Below, piece by piece: positions 8,533-17,766 of a stretch of DNA of 54,563 nucleotides (its first letter is position 1; each line of letters opens with the position of its first letter). The translations under genes and the position numbers were made by a program. The notes beneath the pieces are model-generated. The model did not search any database. It saw only the letters and a program-made list of their open reading frames with translations, and was not told the DNA's origin. The stretch comes from CAZMXS01 sp964570325 (GTDB lineage Bacteria; Verrucomicrobiota; Kiritimatiellia; CAIQIC01; CAZMXS01): NCBI GenBank assembly GCA_964570325.1, contig CAZMXS010000025.1:1-54563 (forward strand), in the 5' to 3' direction.

Positions 8533-10596
8533 ATGGGTTTGACGATACGATCGGTCATCATCGGATTGCTGTTCGTTGCGTTCGTCTGCAGCTACACGTA
8601 CTTCAACGACCATGTCATGCGCCAGACGATGTTCGTGGGCAACAACATGCCCATCTCCGTCTACGGCTTGTTGGTGATCTTTCTCGTTTTCTTCTATCCG
8701 CTCTTGCGCCGGATCAACCGCCGGCTCGCGCTCACCCCCGCGGAACTGGCGGTCATCCTCGCGCTGACACTCGCCTCCTGCGCGATCCCCGGGGCCAACC
8801 TGCTGCGCCTGTTCACTCCGACGCTGTTGATGCCGCACCGCTTCGCGCAGACCGAACCGGGCTGGGAAAAGCAGAAGGTCATGGACCTGGTGCCGGACGG
8901 CATGCTGACCGACGTCAAGGGCGATGAGGAGCGGGTCCTGAACGGGTTCGCGCGCGGCCTGGGCGAGGCCAACCGCCACATCAGCCCCGCCGCGGTGCCA
9001 TGGCGCGCTTGGAAACGCCCGATGCTGTTCTGGATGCCGATTCTGCTTTCCTTGTGGATTGCGCTGATCGGCCTGGCCGTGGTGGTCCACCGGCAGTGGA
9101 TGGACCATGAGCATTTGCCTTATCCCCTGGTGACTTTCACCAAGGCCCTGCTGCCGGGCGCGGACGGGAGCATGAGCCCGGTCTTCGGCAACCGGCTTTT
9201 CTGGCTCGGTTTGATCCCGGTGATGCTGATCCATGTTTACAACTATCTCGTGGTCTGGTTTCCGGACTACCTGCTGGGCGCGATTCCGCTGGGCGTGGAC
9301 TTCAGCCCGCTGGTCAAGCTGTTTCCAACCTTCGATAAAGGCGGCGGGTTGGACCTGGTCGGCGGGCCCAGTTTCCGCCATCTGTATTTTACGGTGCTGG
9401 CGGTGGCCTATTTTCTGCCGAAAGACGTGTCGCTTTCCCTGGGCATCGGGCCGTTCCTATGGTGTATCATCGCGGGGCTTTTGACCACCTACGGCATCGG
9501 GACAACCGGCTGGCAAGGCGGCTGGCCGTTCGGAATCCAGCGCGAGGGCATGGTCATCACCGGCGCCTATTTCGCCTCGCTGCTGGTGCTGCTCTACACC
9601 GGGCGCCAATACTATGCGGCGGTCTTCAAACGGGCGTTCGGTCTGCGGACCCGGGATGCCGTTGAGCCGGCGGCTGTCTGGGGCGCGCGGGTGTTCATGA
9701 TCTCCCTGTTGCTGTTCGTGGTTTATTCCGCTCGCGTCGCCCAACTGGACTGGCCCATCGCCTTGCTGCTGGGGCTGGGGCTCGTCGCCATCTACCTGGT
9801 CATGGGCCGGCTGATCGCGGAAACCGGACTCTTCTTCATCGTAGTCACCGGCACACCGGCCACTGTGCTCTGGGCTTTCATTGGCGCCAAGGCGCTGGGG
9901 CCGCAGATCCTGCTGATCATCTTCATGTTCTGCATCGTCCTGTTCTACGATTCGCGCGAGGCGTTGATGCCCTACGTGGTGAACGCGCTGAAACTGGCGG
10001 ACGATTGCAAGGTGAAAGTCGGGCGGACTGCGGCGGGCATGGTGCTGGCGGTCCTGGTCGGCCTAGGCGTCGGCATTCCCGTGACCTTGTACTTCCAATA
10101 TGACCATGGCGTGGATCTGGCCGCCTGGGACGTCAACCAGCCGAAAGTGCCGTTCAACGAGGTCATCGGCGCCATGCAGCGGCTCGACGCGCAGGGCCAG
10201 TTGGCAACCGCCGGCGCGGCCACCGGTCTGCGGCGATTCGCGGACATCGCGCCGCACAAGGCCGGCCTGGCCGCCTTTGGCCTCGCGGTCGCGGCCGTAC
10301 TCGTCTTCTCCGCGCTGCGCCTGCGCTTCGCCAACTGGCCGCTGCACCCGGTCATGTTCCTGGTCTGGTCCACTTACGCCGGAAAATGTTTCGCGCAATC
10401 CTTCATCGTGGGCTGGCTGGTCAAGGCCGCGGTGATGAAATACGGCGGCGCCAACATCTACCAGCGATTGAAGCCGGTCATGTTCGGCCTGGTGGCCGGC
10501 GAAATGCTGGGCGGACTGGTGCCGATGGTCGTAAGCCTGATTTACTACCTGGTGACCGGCGATCAACCGAAGACTTTCATGGTGATGCCGGGCTGA
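8533..10596 (+). CDS. OPT-like multispanning carrier, DUF6785/DUF6784 family
   Basis: A 687-residue inner-membrane protein with about 14 hydrophobic segments. It opens with a short N-terminus and a segment LTIRSVIIGLLFVAFVCSYT, then NDHVMRQTMFVGNNMPISVYG. This opening is, to my recollection, typical of the DUF6785 carriers found in Planctomycetes and Verrucomicrobia, which are distant relatives of oligopeptide (OPT) transporters. The substrate is unknown; a peptide or chelate is a family-based guess. The start ATG 8533 lies 25 bases after the PqqD-like gene. The stop overlaps the next start (TGATG at 10594-10598), so the FtsX permease is translationally coupled to it. Confidence 0.8.
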   Translation: MGLTIRSVIIGLLFVAFVCSYTYFNDHVMRQTMFVGNNMPISVYGLLVIFLVFFYPLLRRINRRLALTPAELAVILALTLASCAIPGANLLRLFTPTLLMPHRFAQTEPGWEKQKVMDLVPDGMLTDVKGDEERVLNGFARGLGEANRHISPAAVPWRAWKRPMLFWMPILLSLWIALIGLAVVVHRQWMDHEHLPYPLVTFTKALLPGADGSMSPVFGNRLFWLGLIPVMLIHVYNYLVVWFPDYLLGAIPLGVDFSPLVKLFPTFDKGGGLDLVGGPSFRHLYFTVLAVAYFLPKDVSLSLGIGPFLWCIIAGLLTTYGIGTTGWQGGWPFGIQREGMVITGAYFASLLVLLYTGRQYYAAVFKRAFGLRTRDAVEPAAVWGARVFMISLLLFVVYSARVAQLDWPIALLLGLGLVAIYLVMGRLIAETGLFFIVVTGTPATVLWAFIGAKALGPQILLIIFMFCIVLFYDSREALMPYVVNALKLADDCKVKVGRTAAGMVLAVLVGLGVGIPVTLYFQYDHGVDLAAWDVNQPKVPFNEVIGAMQRLDAQGQLATAGAATGLRRFADIAPHKAGLAAFGLAVAAVLVFSALRLRFANWPLHPVMFLVWSTYAGKCFAQSFIVGWLVKAAVMKYGGANIYQRLKPVMFGLVAGEMLGGLVPMVVSLIYYLVTGDQPKTFMVMPG

Positions 10597-12071
10597 TGAT
10601 GAAAACGATTGATATTCAACAACAACCGTTGCTCGGATTCGCGCGCACCGCCCGGATCGCGCTGACCGGGGTCCGTTACCGGTTGTTCCGCGCGGCGGTC
10701 ACGGTCGCCGTGATCGCCGTTGCCATGGCCTTTCTGATGAACATTCTCAGTGAAAGCCTGATCAAGAAAACCGTGGCGGAGGCGGCGCGGGACCAGATCG
10801 CCGAACTCCACCGAACCGATCGCTGGATCGCCCGGCTTTCCGTGCCGCAGACCGCCGAGGAGATCATCCGCGTCGTCGCGCATTCGGCGCCGGGCGCCCC
10901 CGCCCTGCGGGAGATCGCGGTCATGTGCGGCCTGTCCGCGGAACATATCGGCAAGTTCAGCGAGCCGGCCCGGCAGGCCCAACGTTATCTGGATTTCTTT
11001 GCCGGCCTGAACTACGGCCGGCGGCGCGTGCTGGTCGGCAGCGCGAGCGCGACCGCCATCTTTGACCGGCTCCAGGAACCGGCCGAGCAGGCGCGTTTTT
11101 TCAACGGCCTGAAGGATATGAAGGCGGTCCGGTTCGTGGCGTCGCCTGACGAATTCCGCGCCTTCCTGCAGCGGTGGCCGGACCTGAAAGCGTTTATCCA
11201 GCAGGTTCGCGCCGGTCAGCAGCAGGCGGTGCAACATGTCCAGGAGCGTCTGGATCGGCGCGCGATGCTTCAGGCGCTTGAGGATGCGAACGGCGAGTTC
11301 GGCAGGGCGATCCGGGAGGCCGGCTTTGAACTGGCGGACACCGAAGCGCTTTCGCTGGTGGATCAGGCCCGGTTGGTTTCGGACACCAAGGCCGTCGAGG
11401 ACACCATCAACCAAACCGTCATTCGCCAGGCGATCGCCGCGCGGCGCGATGTGCTGCCCGGCGATGTCACAATTGATATGATCTGGAAAATGTTGCGCGA
11501 CCGCGACACAGCCGAATGGTATATCGGGACCATGCGCGCCGCCGGCGTTGAGCCCGGCCGGATAGACGCCGCGCGCTTGACGGCCATGGCCCAGGCGCGG
11601 GCCAGGGCGCGGCTGCTGGTGAAGACGGAGATGCTGACGGTGGATGCCGGCGGCGGTTTCATGGGTGTCGGGCGGCGCATGACATGGCTCGCTTTCGTTT
11701 CCATGCTGGTCTGCGTGGTGGGCATCGCCAACGCAATGTTAATGTCCGTGACCGAGCGTTTCCGCGAAATCGCCACGCTCAAATGCCTGGGCGCGCTGGA
11801 CGGATTTATTATGACCGTTTTCCTGATCGAAGCGTGTGTCATGGGTCTAGTCGGCGGCGTGATCGGCACGCTGATCGGGCTGGTGCTCGGCGTGGCCCGC
11901 ATGTGGGCGGCGTTTCAGTCGCTGCTCGCGCAGGCCTTCCCCACTGGGCTGCTGCTGGGCGCGGCGCTCATCTCGATCGGATTGGGCATCATGCTCGCGG
12001 CCGTGGCGGCAGTGTATCCGTCGCTGCGGGCGGCGCGGCTCGCGCCGATGGAGGCGATGCGGATTGAATGA
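10596..12071 (+). CDS. FtsX-like ABC transporter permease
   Basis: A 491-residue MacB/LolC-topology permease. One transmembrane segment near residues 28-50 is followed by a large, mostly helical periplasmic region to about residue 355. Three C-terminal transmembrane segments follow, with the FtsX-domain signature (MSVTERFREIATLKCLGA, then YPSLRAARLAPMEAMR). Such permeases do not usually pump across the inner membrane; they transmit ATPase motion to periplasmic partners. Two in-frame ATGs exist (10596 and 10599), and the first overlaps the preceding stop. It is followed after 27 bases by a LolD-like ATPase, its probable motor. Confidence 0.88.
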   Translation: MMKTIDIQQQPLLGFARTARIALTGVRYRLFRAAVTVAVIAVAMAFLMNILSESLIKKTVAEAARDQIAELHRTDRWIARLSVPQTAEEIIRVVAHSAPGAPALREIAVMCGLSAEHIGKFSEPARQAQRYLDFFAGLNYGRRRVLVGSASATAIFDRLQEPAEQARFFNGLKDMKAVRFVASPDEFRAFLQRWPDLKAFIQQVRAGQQQAVQHVQERLDRRAMLQALEDANGEFGRAIREAGFELADTEALSLVDQARLVSDTKAVEDTINQTVIRQAIAARRDVLPGDVTIDMIWKMLRDRDTAEWYIGTMRAAGVEPGRIDAARLTAMAQARARARLLVKTEMLTVDAGGGFMGVGRRMTWLAFVSMLVCVVGIANAMLMSVTERFREIATLKCLGALDGFIMTVFLIEACVMGLVGGVIGTLIGLVLGVARMWAAFQSLLAQAFPTGLLLGAALISIGLGIMLAAVAAVYPSLRAARLAPMEAMRIE

Positions 12072-12098
12072 GGACATTGGCTGAGAAATGAGCGGGAC

Positions 12099-12854
12099 GT
12101 GGACGCCACCAACATAGCCGAAAGCACGAAGGGACAACGGGTCATTATCCGCGCCGTCGGGATGAAGAAGCATTACCTGCGCAAGGGCCAGGTCACGGCC
12201 GCTCTGCGCGGCGTGGATGTCGAGATTTACACCGGGGAGTTCATCACCGTCATGGGGCCCTCCGGTTCGGGCAAAAGCACGTTTTTCAATATGATCGGGG
12301 CGCTCGACAGCCCGAGCGAGGGGCGGGTTTTCATTGACGAGGTGGATGTCGCGCAGTTGACCGCTGAGGAGCTGGCCTTCCTCCGCTGCCGCAAGATCGG
12401 CTACATTTTCCAAAGCTACAACCTGATCCAATACATGACGGCGCTGGAGAATGTGACGACGCCGATGGCTTTCGGCGGGGTGACCGGCGACGAGAGCCGC
12501 AAACGCGGCATGGAGCTGCTGGACCTGGTGGGCCTGAAGGAACGGTGGTTCCATCGTCCGATCGAGATGTCCGGCGGCCAGCAGCAGCGTGTGGCCATCG
12601 CGCGCGCGCTGGCCAATAATCCGGGCATCCTGCTGTGCGATGAGCCGACCGCCAACCTGGACCACCACACGGGCGATGAAATTCTCGCCATTCTCCAGCG
12701 GCTGAACACCGAGCGCGGCGTAACGATTATCTGCGCCACGCACGATCACCGGATGATGAATGTTTGCGACCGGCTCATGTGGATCCGCGACGGCGCGATC
12801 GAGCGCATTGCCCGCCGCGACGAAGTCGAGGTTTCCCTGGGAAGCATCGGATGA
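12099..12854 (+). CDS. ABC transporter ATP-binding protein, LolD/MacB type
   Basis: A 251-residue cytoplasmic ATPase with a GTG start at 12099. Walker A GPSGSGKST is at residues 53-61, the signature MSGGQQQRVAIARAL near 150, Walker B ILLCDEPTANLD near 173, and the H-loop CATHDH near 208. All catalytic residues are present. Of the LolD/MacB/FtsE group, it pairs with type VII (FtsX-like) permeases, here the gene before it and perhaps the fusion gene after it. Its stop codon overlaps an ATG (ATGA at 12851-12854) that opens a 33-codon frame running to the next gene. Confidence 0.92.
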   Translation: MDATNIAESTKGQRVIIRAVGMKKHYLRKGQVTAALRGVDVEIYTGEFITVMGPSGSGKSTFFNMIGALDSPSEGRVFIDEVDVAQLTAEELAFLRCRKIGYIFQSYNLIQYMTALENVTTPMAFGGVTGDESRKRGMELLDLVGLKERWFHRPIEMSGGQQQRVAIARALANNPGILLCDEPTANLDHHTGDEILAILQRLNTERGVTIICATHDHRMMNVCDRLMWIRDGAIERIARRDEVEVSLGSIG

Positions 12855-12952
12855 GAGCGGAATTACTTATGAGAAACGCGAAAGGGGAGAACGGCCAAAC
12901 CGGTTTTTTGCGCCGTTCGCGCGTTTCGTCGCGGCGGGGCCGCCGAGAGTGA
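12851..12952 (+). CDS. Possible 33-residue basic peptide bridging two operon genes
   Basis: An open frame begins at an ATG overlapping the stop of the ATPase gene (ATGA) and ends four bases before the ATG of the large permease fusion, filling the gap exactly. The peptide is strongly basic at its C-terminus (LRRSRVSSRRGRRE) and resembles nothing I know. It may serve only to carry ribosomes across the gap. The same DNA also folds into a long hairpin (12873-12927), so the frame may be a by-product of an RNA structure or a short repeat. Confidence 0.3.
   Translation: MRAELLMRNAKGENGQTGFLRRSRVSSRRGRRE
12873..12927 (+). other. Long hairpin between ATPase and permease-fusion genes
   Basis: An outer stem of 8 bp (GAAACGCG 12873-12880 with CGCGTTTC 12920-12927) and an inner stem of 7 bp (GAACGGC 12889-12895 with GCCGTTC 12912-12918) flank a loop containing AAACCGGTTT. 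Only one unpaired base lies on the 3' side against eight on the 5' side. The last base is 29 nt before the ATG at 12957. It could be a processing or stability element inside the operon. Confidence 0.5.
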
Positions 12953-12956
12953 AAGT

Positions 12957-15900
12957 ATGACGCGCAGTTTGAAATACCTGGTTTTGTTGTGGGCGCTGGC
13001 CGGGATGCCGCGTCCGGCCGCGGCCGTCAGCGACGGATTCCGCGCCGACTGCGCCGCGCTGACCCGGCATCCGCACCGGCTCGCCGGCACGCCGGAATAC
13101 CGCGACGCGGCCGATTACATAGCCAAACGGCTGGGTGAAATCGGGGTGGACGAACTGATTGTGCAGGAGTTCCCGACCGCCCAGACCCAGGTGAAGCGCT
13201 GTGAGGCGGTCGGGCCCGATGGCCGGAAATGGCCGCTGTTGCCGGCCCGCCCGGATGGCATCATTCCTCCCGTCTCTCCGCCGGAGGGCATCACCGGCCC
13301 GCTGGTTTACGTCGGGCGCGGCACGGCCGAAGAGCTGGCCGGAATAGATCCCCAGGGCAAGATCGCGGTCATGGACTACAACTGCGAAACCCGGTGGTTG
13401 CGCATTTTCCGGCTGGGCGCCAAGGCCATCATCTTTGTCCGCAACGAACCCGCCGAATCCCGCCATTTTCATTATTCCCGATCCAACTCGAACCTGCCGC
13501 GATATTTCTATGACGGTCCGCGCGCGGATCTGCCCGACGGGCAGACGGTCACAATCTACAGCGAGATCGTCTGGGAACGCGTAACCGGCCGGAACGTGCT
13601 GGCGCTGATCAAAGGCACCCAGCCGGTGTTTGACCTGGGCAAGGAAGAGGTTGTAGTGGTGTCCGCGAACCTGGACACATTCGGGGAAATTCCGCAACTG
13701 ACGCCGGGCGCCCGGCCGGCGGCCAACTGCGCCGCTCTGCTGAAGCTAGCCGCGGCGCTGCGCGCGAACCGCCCGCGCCGCCACATCCTGCTGGCTTTCT
13801 TTGACGCCCAGGCGCGTCAGCACGCCGGCGCCGCCGCTTTTTACGGGGCGCTGGAGGACAAGGATCGCCGGGCCATGGTGGAGTCCCGGCTGGAATCATG
13901 GCAAAAGGAAACCGACTTCCTGGCCGCCATGGATCAGATGGCGCGGCAGTCCAATCCCTTCGCCGCCCCCGCCGGCGAAATCCGCCGCGAGTTGGCCAAC
14001 CGCCTGCGCAACCGGGCGGCCGACCGCGCCTATGAAGTGCGCGCCAAACTGATGGACATCCGGGAAGCGCGGGCCGAGACCGCCCGGGATTCCGCGGCAT
14101 ACCAGGAACTGGAACGGGCGGAAAGCGAACTCAAGCCGATCCAGAATCGCTGGAATGATCTGCGGCGGGAACTGGGCCGCAACGAAGTCTCGCCCCGCAC
14201 GGCCGATCTTTTCCAAACCGTGCTCGAAGATGTGCGGCGCGACATCGCATCCCGGCAGGCAGATTTGCGGTCCGCCGAACGCGGCCTGCGCGCCGCGCTC
14301 GCGCTCAAGCAACTGCTCGGCAACCGCTGGATCGCCCTGCATATCGCGTTGCTGCTGGGCAACAACACCGCGCGCTGGGGCATCATCATCGGCGGCGACT
14401 CGGAGATGCACTCCTACCAGGACCAGCCCGGATTGTACGGGAAGGTCCAGCGCAGTTTCATCCGCGCCTACGAGGCGCTGCGGGCCCAGGGCCAGGCGCC
14501 GGCGCATTTTGAAATCGCCTCCGCCGACGGCAGTCTCCGGCAGACCCGCCTGCTGTGGGCGGCTCCGCAATTGGTGCACAGCGGCGAGGTGGCCGGACGG
14601 CATGGCATCTACAATATCGTCCTTGGCACCATGCACGAGGTGCTGCCGCGCGAGGCCACGCCGGACGACACGCTGGATCGTCTCGATCTGGACATCATGG
14701 AAACCAACACAGACGAAATAGCCCGGATGCTGGCGGCCGTCGGCAATCTGGACGTGCGCACCGCGGAGGCGGTGGCCGACCAGGAGGGGCTTTCGCTCCG
14801 GCGCGCGATCGCCGCCGATGTCTCATATATCGTGCCCGCTTTCGAAAACGGCCGGGCACAGGGCGCGTTGGTCATGGGGCGCCAGCGGGGCAGCTCGATC
14901 CCCAACACCCCCGTGCCCGGCGCGGCCGTGATGCTGTATCTGAATGAACCATGGAATCGCAACTTCTGGCATCACAACAAGGCTTACGGCTTCGATCCCT
15001 TCTATGTGGTCATCAGCGATCAGAACGGCGCCTATGAGGCCGGCTCCCTGCCCCAGGAGTCCACCCCCATCAATGGCTTTGCGGCGGCCTGCGACGCCCG
15101 CGGCCAGGTGTATATGGCTTCCGATCTGGAGTCCATGAAGACCGCGCGCACCCGTCTCAACATGTTCCGCTGCCGCAGCGGGCTGGCCATGCTGCCGCCC
15201 CAGTTCTGGCCCGGCGAAGTGGACGTCATGAACGCCCAGGCCAACGCTTCAATCTCCAAGCCGGGCACGCAGAAATCCTTCGCCCTGACCACGGACGCCG
15301 TCGCCTACTGGTTCTGTGAGGAACGGCTGGAGGGCATTAAACTGTTCGGCCTGGCTTCAACCGTGGGATTGGTGTATGATGCGGCGCGGCGCGCGGAAGC
15401 CGGGGAGAACTACGGCGAAGGCTATCCGCTGAATACGGACTGGCTGACCGTCAAGCAATCGGACCGGGCGGCGCGCGACCTCTGGCAGTTGAATGAGGAC
15501 CGCCTGGCCATCCTTCGCAGCCGCGACATCATGAACAGCTCGCTGGAGGAGATGCACGGGCGCATCGAGGATCTGATCGAGGACGCGGCGAAATCCGATT
15601 CCATGGTGGTCCGCGAGGCGCTGCTGGCCGCCGCCTACCGGACGGCCGGACCGGTGTATACGCTGATTCGCACCAGCATGGATGACCTGGTCAAGGCGGT
15701 CCTGATCCTGCTGGCGCTGTGCGTGCCGTTCGCCTTTGCGCTCGAGCGCCTGCTGGTCGGGGCGACCCTGATCTACAAGCAGGTCATGTGGTTCGTGGTC
15801 TTTTTTACCATCACGTTCATCATTTTGTTCCTTTCGCATCCGGCGTTCGCCATCGCCAAGGCGCCGGTCGTCATCTTCCTGGGTTTCGCGGTGGTGGTGC

Positions 15901-17762
15901 TCTCGGTGCTGGTCATTTTCATCATCATGCAGAAGTTCCAGGTGGAGTTGAAACGCATGCAGGGCATGACCACCAGCGTGCATGCCTCGGATATTTCCCG
16001 ATTCAGCACCGTGATGGCGGCGATGAGCCTGGGCATCTCCACCATGCGCCGCCGCCCGCTGCGCACGGCGCTCACGGCCATTACCATCATGCTGCTGACC
16101 TTTACGATCCTCTGTTTCGCCTCCTTTGACACGCAGAAAGGCATTGTCAAACTGTTCGCCGCCCCTTCCCCGCCCTATACCGGCGTCAATTTCCGCATCG
16201 CGAGCTGGAACTCCTTTAACAGCGAGTTCCTCGACGTGGTGCGGGGACGCTGGGACCAGACCGCCGCCATTTGCCCGCGCTACTGGATTTGCCCCGAATA
16301 TCCGGATGATCCTGACTTCGTGGTGGCGCTCGCGGATGGCTCGCATCCGGTCGTGCTCAAAGGCATTCTCGGCGTGGGGCCGGAGGAACTGCGCCATCGC
16401 GCCGATCTGCGGGAGCTTTTCCAGATCCAGGAGCCGGAAGACATCAACCGGCTGGTGCTGATGACGGAAGCCGTCGCGGAATTGCTGAAGGTCAAGCCGG
16501 GCGATCACGTGATGCTCAAGGGCCGGCAATACGAGGTCGGTCCGCTGCTTAACTCGGGCGCGCTCTCGGCCGCGCGGGACATGGACGGCGGCAGCATCCT
16601 GCCGGTGGATTTCGCCGCGATGAAGGCGGCGCAGAAGGGCGACAAGCCGCAGACCGAGAATGTGCTCGAGGAGCAGGACACGTGGAGCAGCCTGCCGGTG
16701 GACTCTATTGTGATCATATCCTCTGAAAACGCGCGGCTGGCCGGCGGCAAGCCGCATGCCATCCCGATCTACACGGCGGACTCCCAGCAGGCCGTCAACA
16801 TTGCCGAGGATCTGGCGCGCCTGCTCGACAAGTCGCCGATCATCGCAACGCGGCAGGACGGCGTTTACCGACATATCCAAAGCACGGTTGTCGCGGCCAG
16901 CGGCGCGGCCGACCTGTTCTTCCCGCTGCTGCTGGGCGGACTGGTAATTTTCGGCACGATGCTGGGCTCCGTCGCCGACCGCGAGAAGGAGATTTACACG
17001 TTCAGCGCGCTGGGGCTGGCGCCGCCGCACGTCGCCAGCCTGTTCCTGGCCGAGGCAATGGTATACTCCGTCATCGGCGGGCTGGGCGGCTACCTGGTGG
17101 CGCAAGGCACGCTGAAGCTGTTGAGTGTTGCCGCCAGTTTCGGCCTGGTGCAGGTGCCGGAGATGAACTACTCCTCGACCAACGCCATCGTCACCATCCT
17201 GATTGTGATGGCCACGGTGCTGGTCTCCGCCATCTATCCGGCCATCAAGGCCTCGCGCAGCGCCAATCCCGGCCTGTTGCGCAGTTGGCGCCTGCCGGCG
17301 CCGCAAGGCGATGTCTTTGCGCTGGTTTTCCCCTTCACGGTTTCAGCGTATGACCTGACCGGCGTTGTCAGCTTCCTGAAGGAACACTTCGATAACTTCA
17401 GCGACACCGGACTGGGTGCATTCATGGCGCGGGAGGCGCGGCTGGTAAAACACACTGACGGTTCGCTCGGTCTGGCCGCGCGGCTGGCCCTGGCGCCGTT
17501 CGATCTCGGCGTCACCCAGTTGTTCGAACTGCGGAGCGCCCCCAGCGAAATCAAGGGCATTGACGAGGTCAACATCCGGCTGACCCGGCTGTCCGGCCAG
17601 CCGAAAGATTGGGAACGATTGAACAAGGTGCTGCTGGACGACCTGCGCACCCAGTTCCTGCTGTGGCGCTCGCTGCCGGGCGCGACAATGGAATTGTACC
17701 GGCACCGAACCCTGGCGACTCTGAACGAGGCCGCGCCGGCAGGCGCAACCAACCCCGCGTGA
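12957..17762 (+). CDS. Degenerate M28-peptidase-like domain fused to an FtsX-like permease
   Basis: A 1601-residue envelope protein. A signal-peptide-like segment (residues 1-23) precedes an M28 aminopeptidase-like fold with inserted PA domain (about 25-300). A helical, coiled-coil-like section (about 305-455) interrupts it, and the rest of the fold follows (about 455-590). Then come a carboxypeptidase-regulatory-like beta module (about 635-720), two to three transmembrane segments (about 908-995) and an FtsX permease unit to about 1440. In M28 enzymes zinc is bound by an HxD pair, a DNAxG Asp, a GEE Glu and a late His. Here these positions read NLD (238-240), RPAANC (253-258), DAQAR (from 283) and EATPDDTLD (566-574). 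The scaffold is kept, but the metal ligands appear lost, so it is probably a binding rather than a cleaving domain. Confidence 0.8.
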   Translation: MTRSLKYLVLLWALAGMPRPAAAVSDGFRADCAALTRHPHRLAGTPEYRDAADYIAKRLGEIGVDELIVQEFPTAQTQVKRCEAVGPDGRKWPLLPARPDGIIPPVSPPEGITGPLVYVGRGTAEELAGIDPQGKIAVMDYNCETRWLRIFRLGAKAIIFVRNEPAESRHFHYSRSNSNLPRYFYDGPRADLPDGQTVTIYSEIVWERVTGRNVLALIKGTQPVFDLGKEEVVVVSANLDTFGEIPQLTPGARPAANCAALLKLAAALRANRPRRHILLAFFDAQARQHAGAAAFYGALEDKDRRAMVESRLESWQKETDFLAAMDQMARQSNPFAAPAGEIRRELANRLRNRAADRAYEVRAKLMDIREARAETARDSAAYQELERAESELKPIQNRWNDLRRELGRNEVSPRTADLFQTVLEDVRRDIASRQADLRSAERGLRAALALKQLLGNRWIALHIALLLGNNTARWGIIIGGDSEMHSYQDQPGLYGKVQRSFIRAYEALRAQGQAPAHFEIASADGSLRQTRLLWAAPQLVHSGEVAGRHGIYNIVLGTMHEVLPREATPDDTLDRLDLDIMETNTDEIARMLAAVGNLDVRTAEAVADQEGLSLRRAIAADVSYIVPAFENGRAQGALVMGRQRGSSIPNTPVPGAAVMLYLNEPWNRNFWHHNKAYGFDPFYVVISDQNGAYEAGSLPQESTPINGFAAACDARGQVYMASDLESMKTARTRLNMFRCRSGLAMLPPQFWPGEVDVMNAQANASISKPGTQKSFALTTDAVAYWFCEERLEGIKLFGLASTVGLVYDAARRAEAGENYGEGYPLNTDWLTVKQSDRAARDLWQLNEDRLAILRSRDIMNSSLEEMHGRIEDLIEDAAKSDSMVVREALLAAAYRTAGPVYTLIRTSMDDLVKAVLILLALCVPFAFALERLLVGATLIYKQVMWFVVFFTITFIILFLSHPAFAIAKAPVVIFLGFAVVVLSVLVIFIIMQKFQVELKRMQGMTTSVHASDISRFSTVMAAMSLGISTMRRRPLRTALTAITIMLLTFTILCFASFDTQKGIVKLFAAPSPPYTGVNFRIASWNSFNSEFLDVVRGRWDQTAAICPRYWICPEYPDDPDFVVALADGSHPVVLKGILGVGPEELRHRADLRELFQIQEPEDINRLVLMTEAVAELLKVKPGDHVMLKGRQYEVGPLLNSGALSAARDMDGGSILPVDFAAMKAAQKGDKPQTENVLEEQDTWSSLPVDSIVIISSENARLAGGKPHAIPIYTADSQQAVNIAEDLARLLDKSPIIATRQDGVYRHIQSTVVAASGAADLFFPLLLGGLVIFGTMLGSVADREKEIYTFSALGLAPPHVASLFLAEAMVYSVIGGLGGYLVAQGTLKLLSVAASFGLVQVPEMNYSSTNAIVTILIVMATVLVSAIYPAIKASRSANPGLLRSWRLPAPQGDVFALVFPFTVSAYDLTGVVSFLKEHFDNFSDTGLGAFMAREARLVKHTDGSLGLAARLALAPFDLGVTQLFELRSAPSEIKGIDEVNIRLTRLSGQPKDWERLNKVLLDDLRTQFLLWRSLPGATMELYRHRTLATLNEAAPAGATNPA

Positions 17763-17766
17763 AAAT

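Noticed and set aside
12957..14720. Active M28 aminopeptidase
   Set aside because: All metal-ligand positions that I can align are substituted, so cleavage is unlikely.
15357..17306. Minus-strand frame of 649 codons opposite the permease fusion
   Set aside because: Composition (Gln/His/Arg-rich) is that of an antisense shadow; the plus-strand frame contains the FtsX domain.
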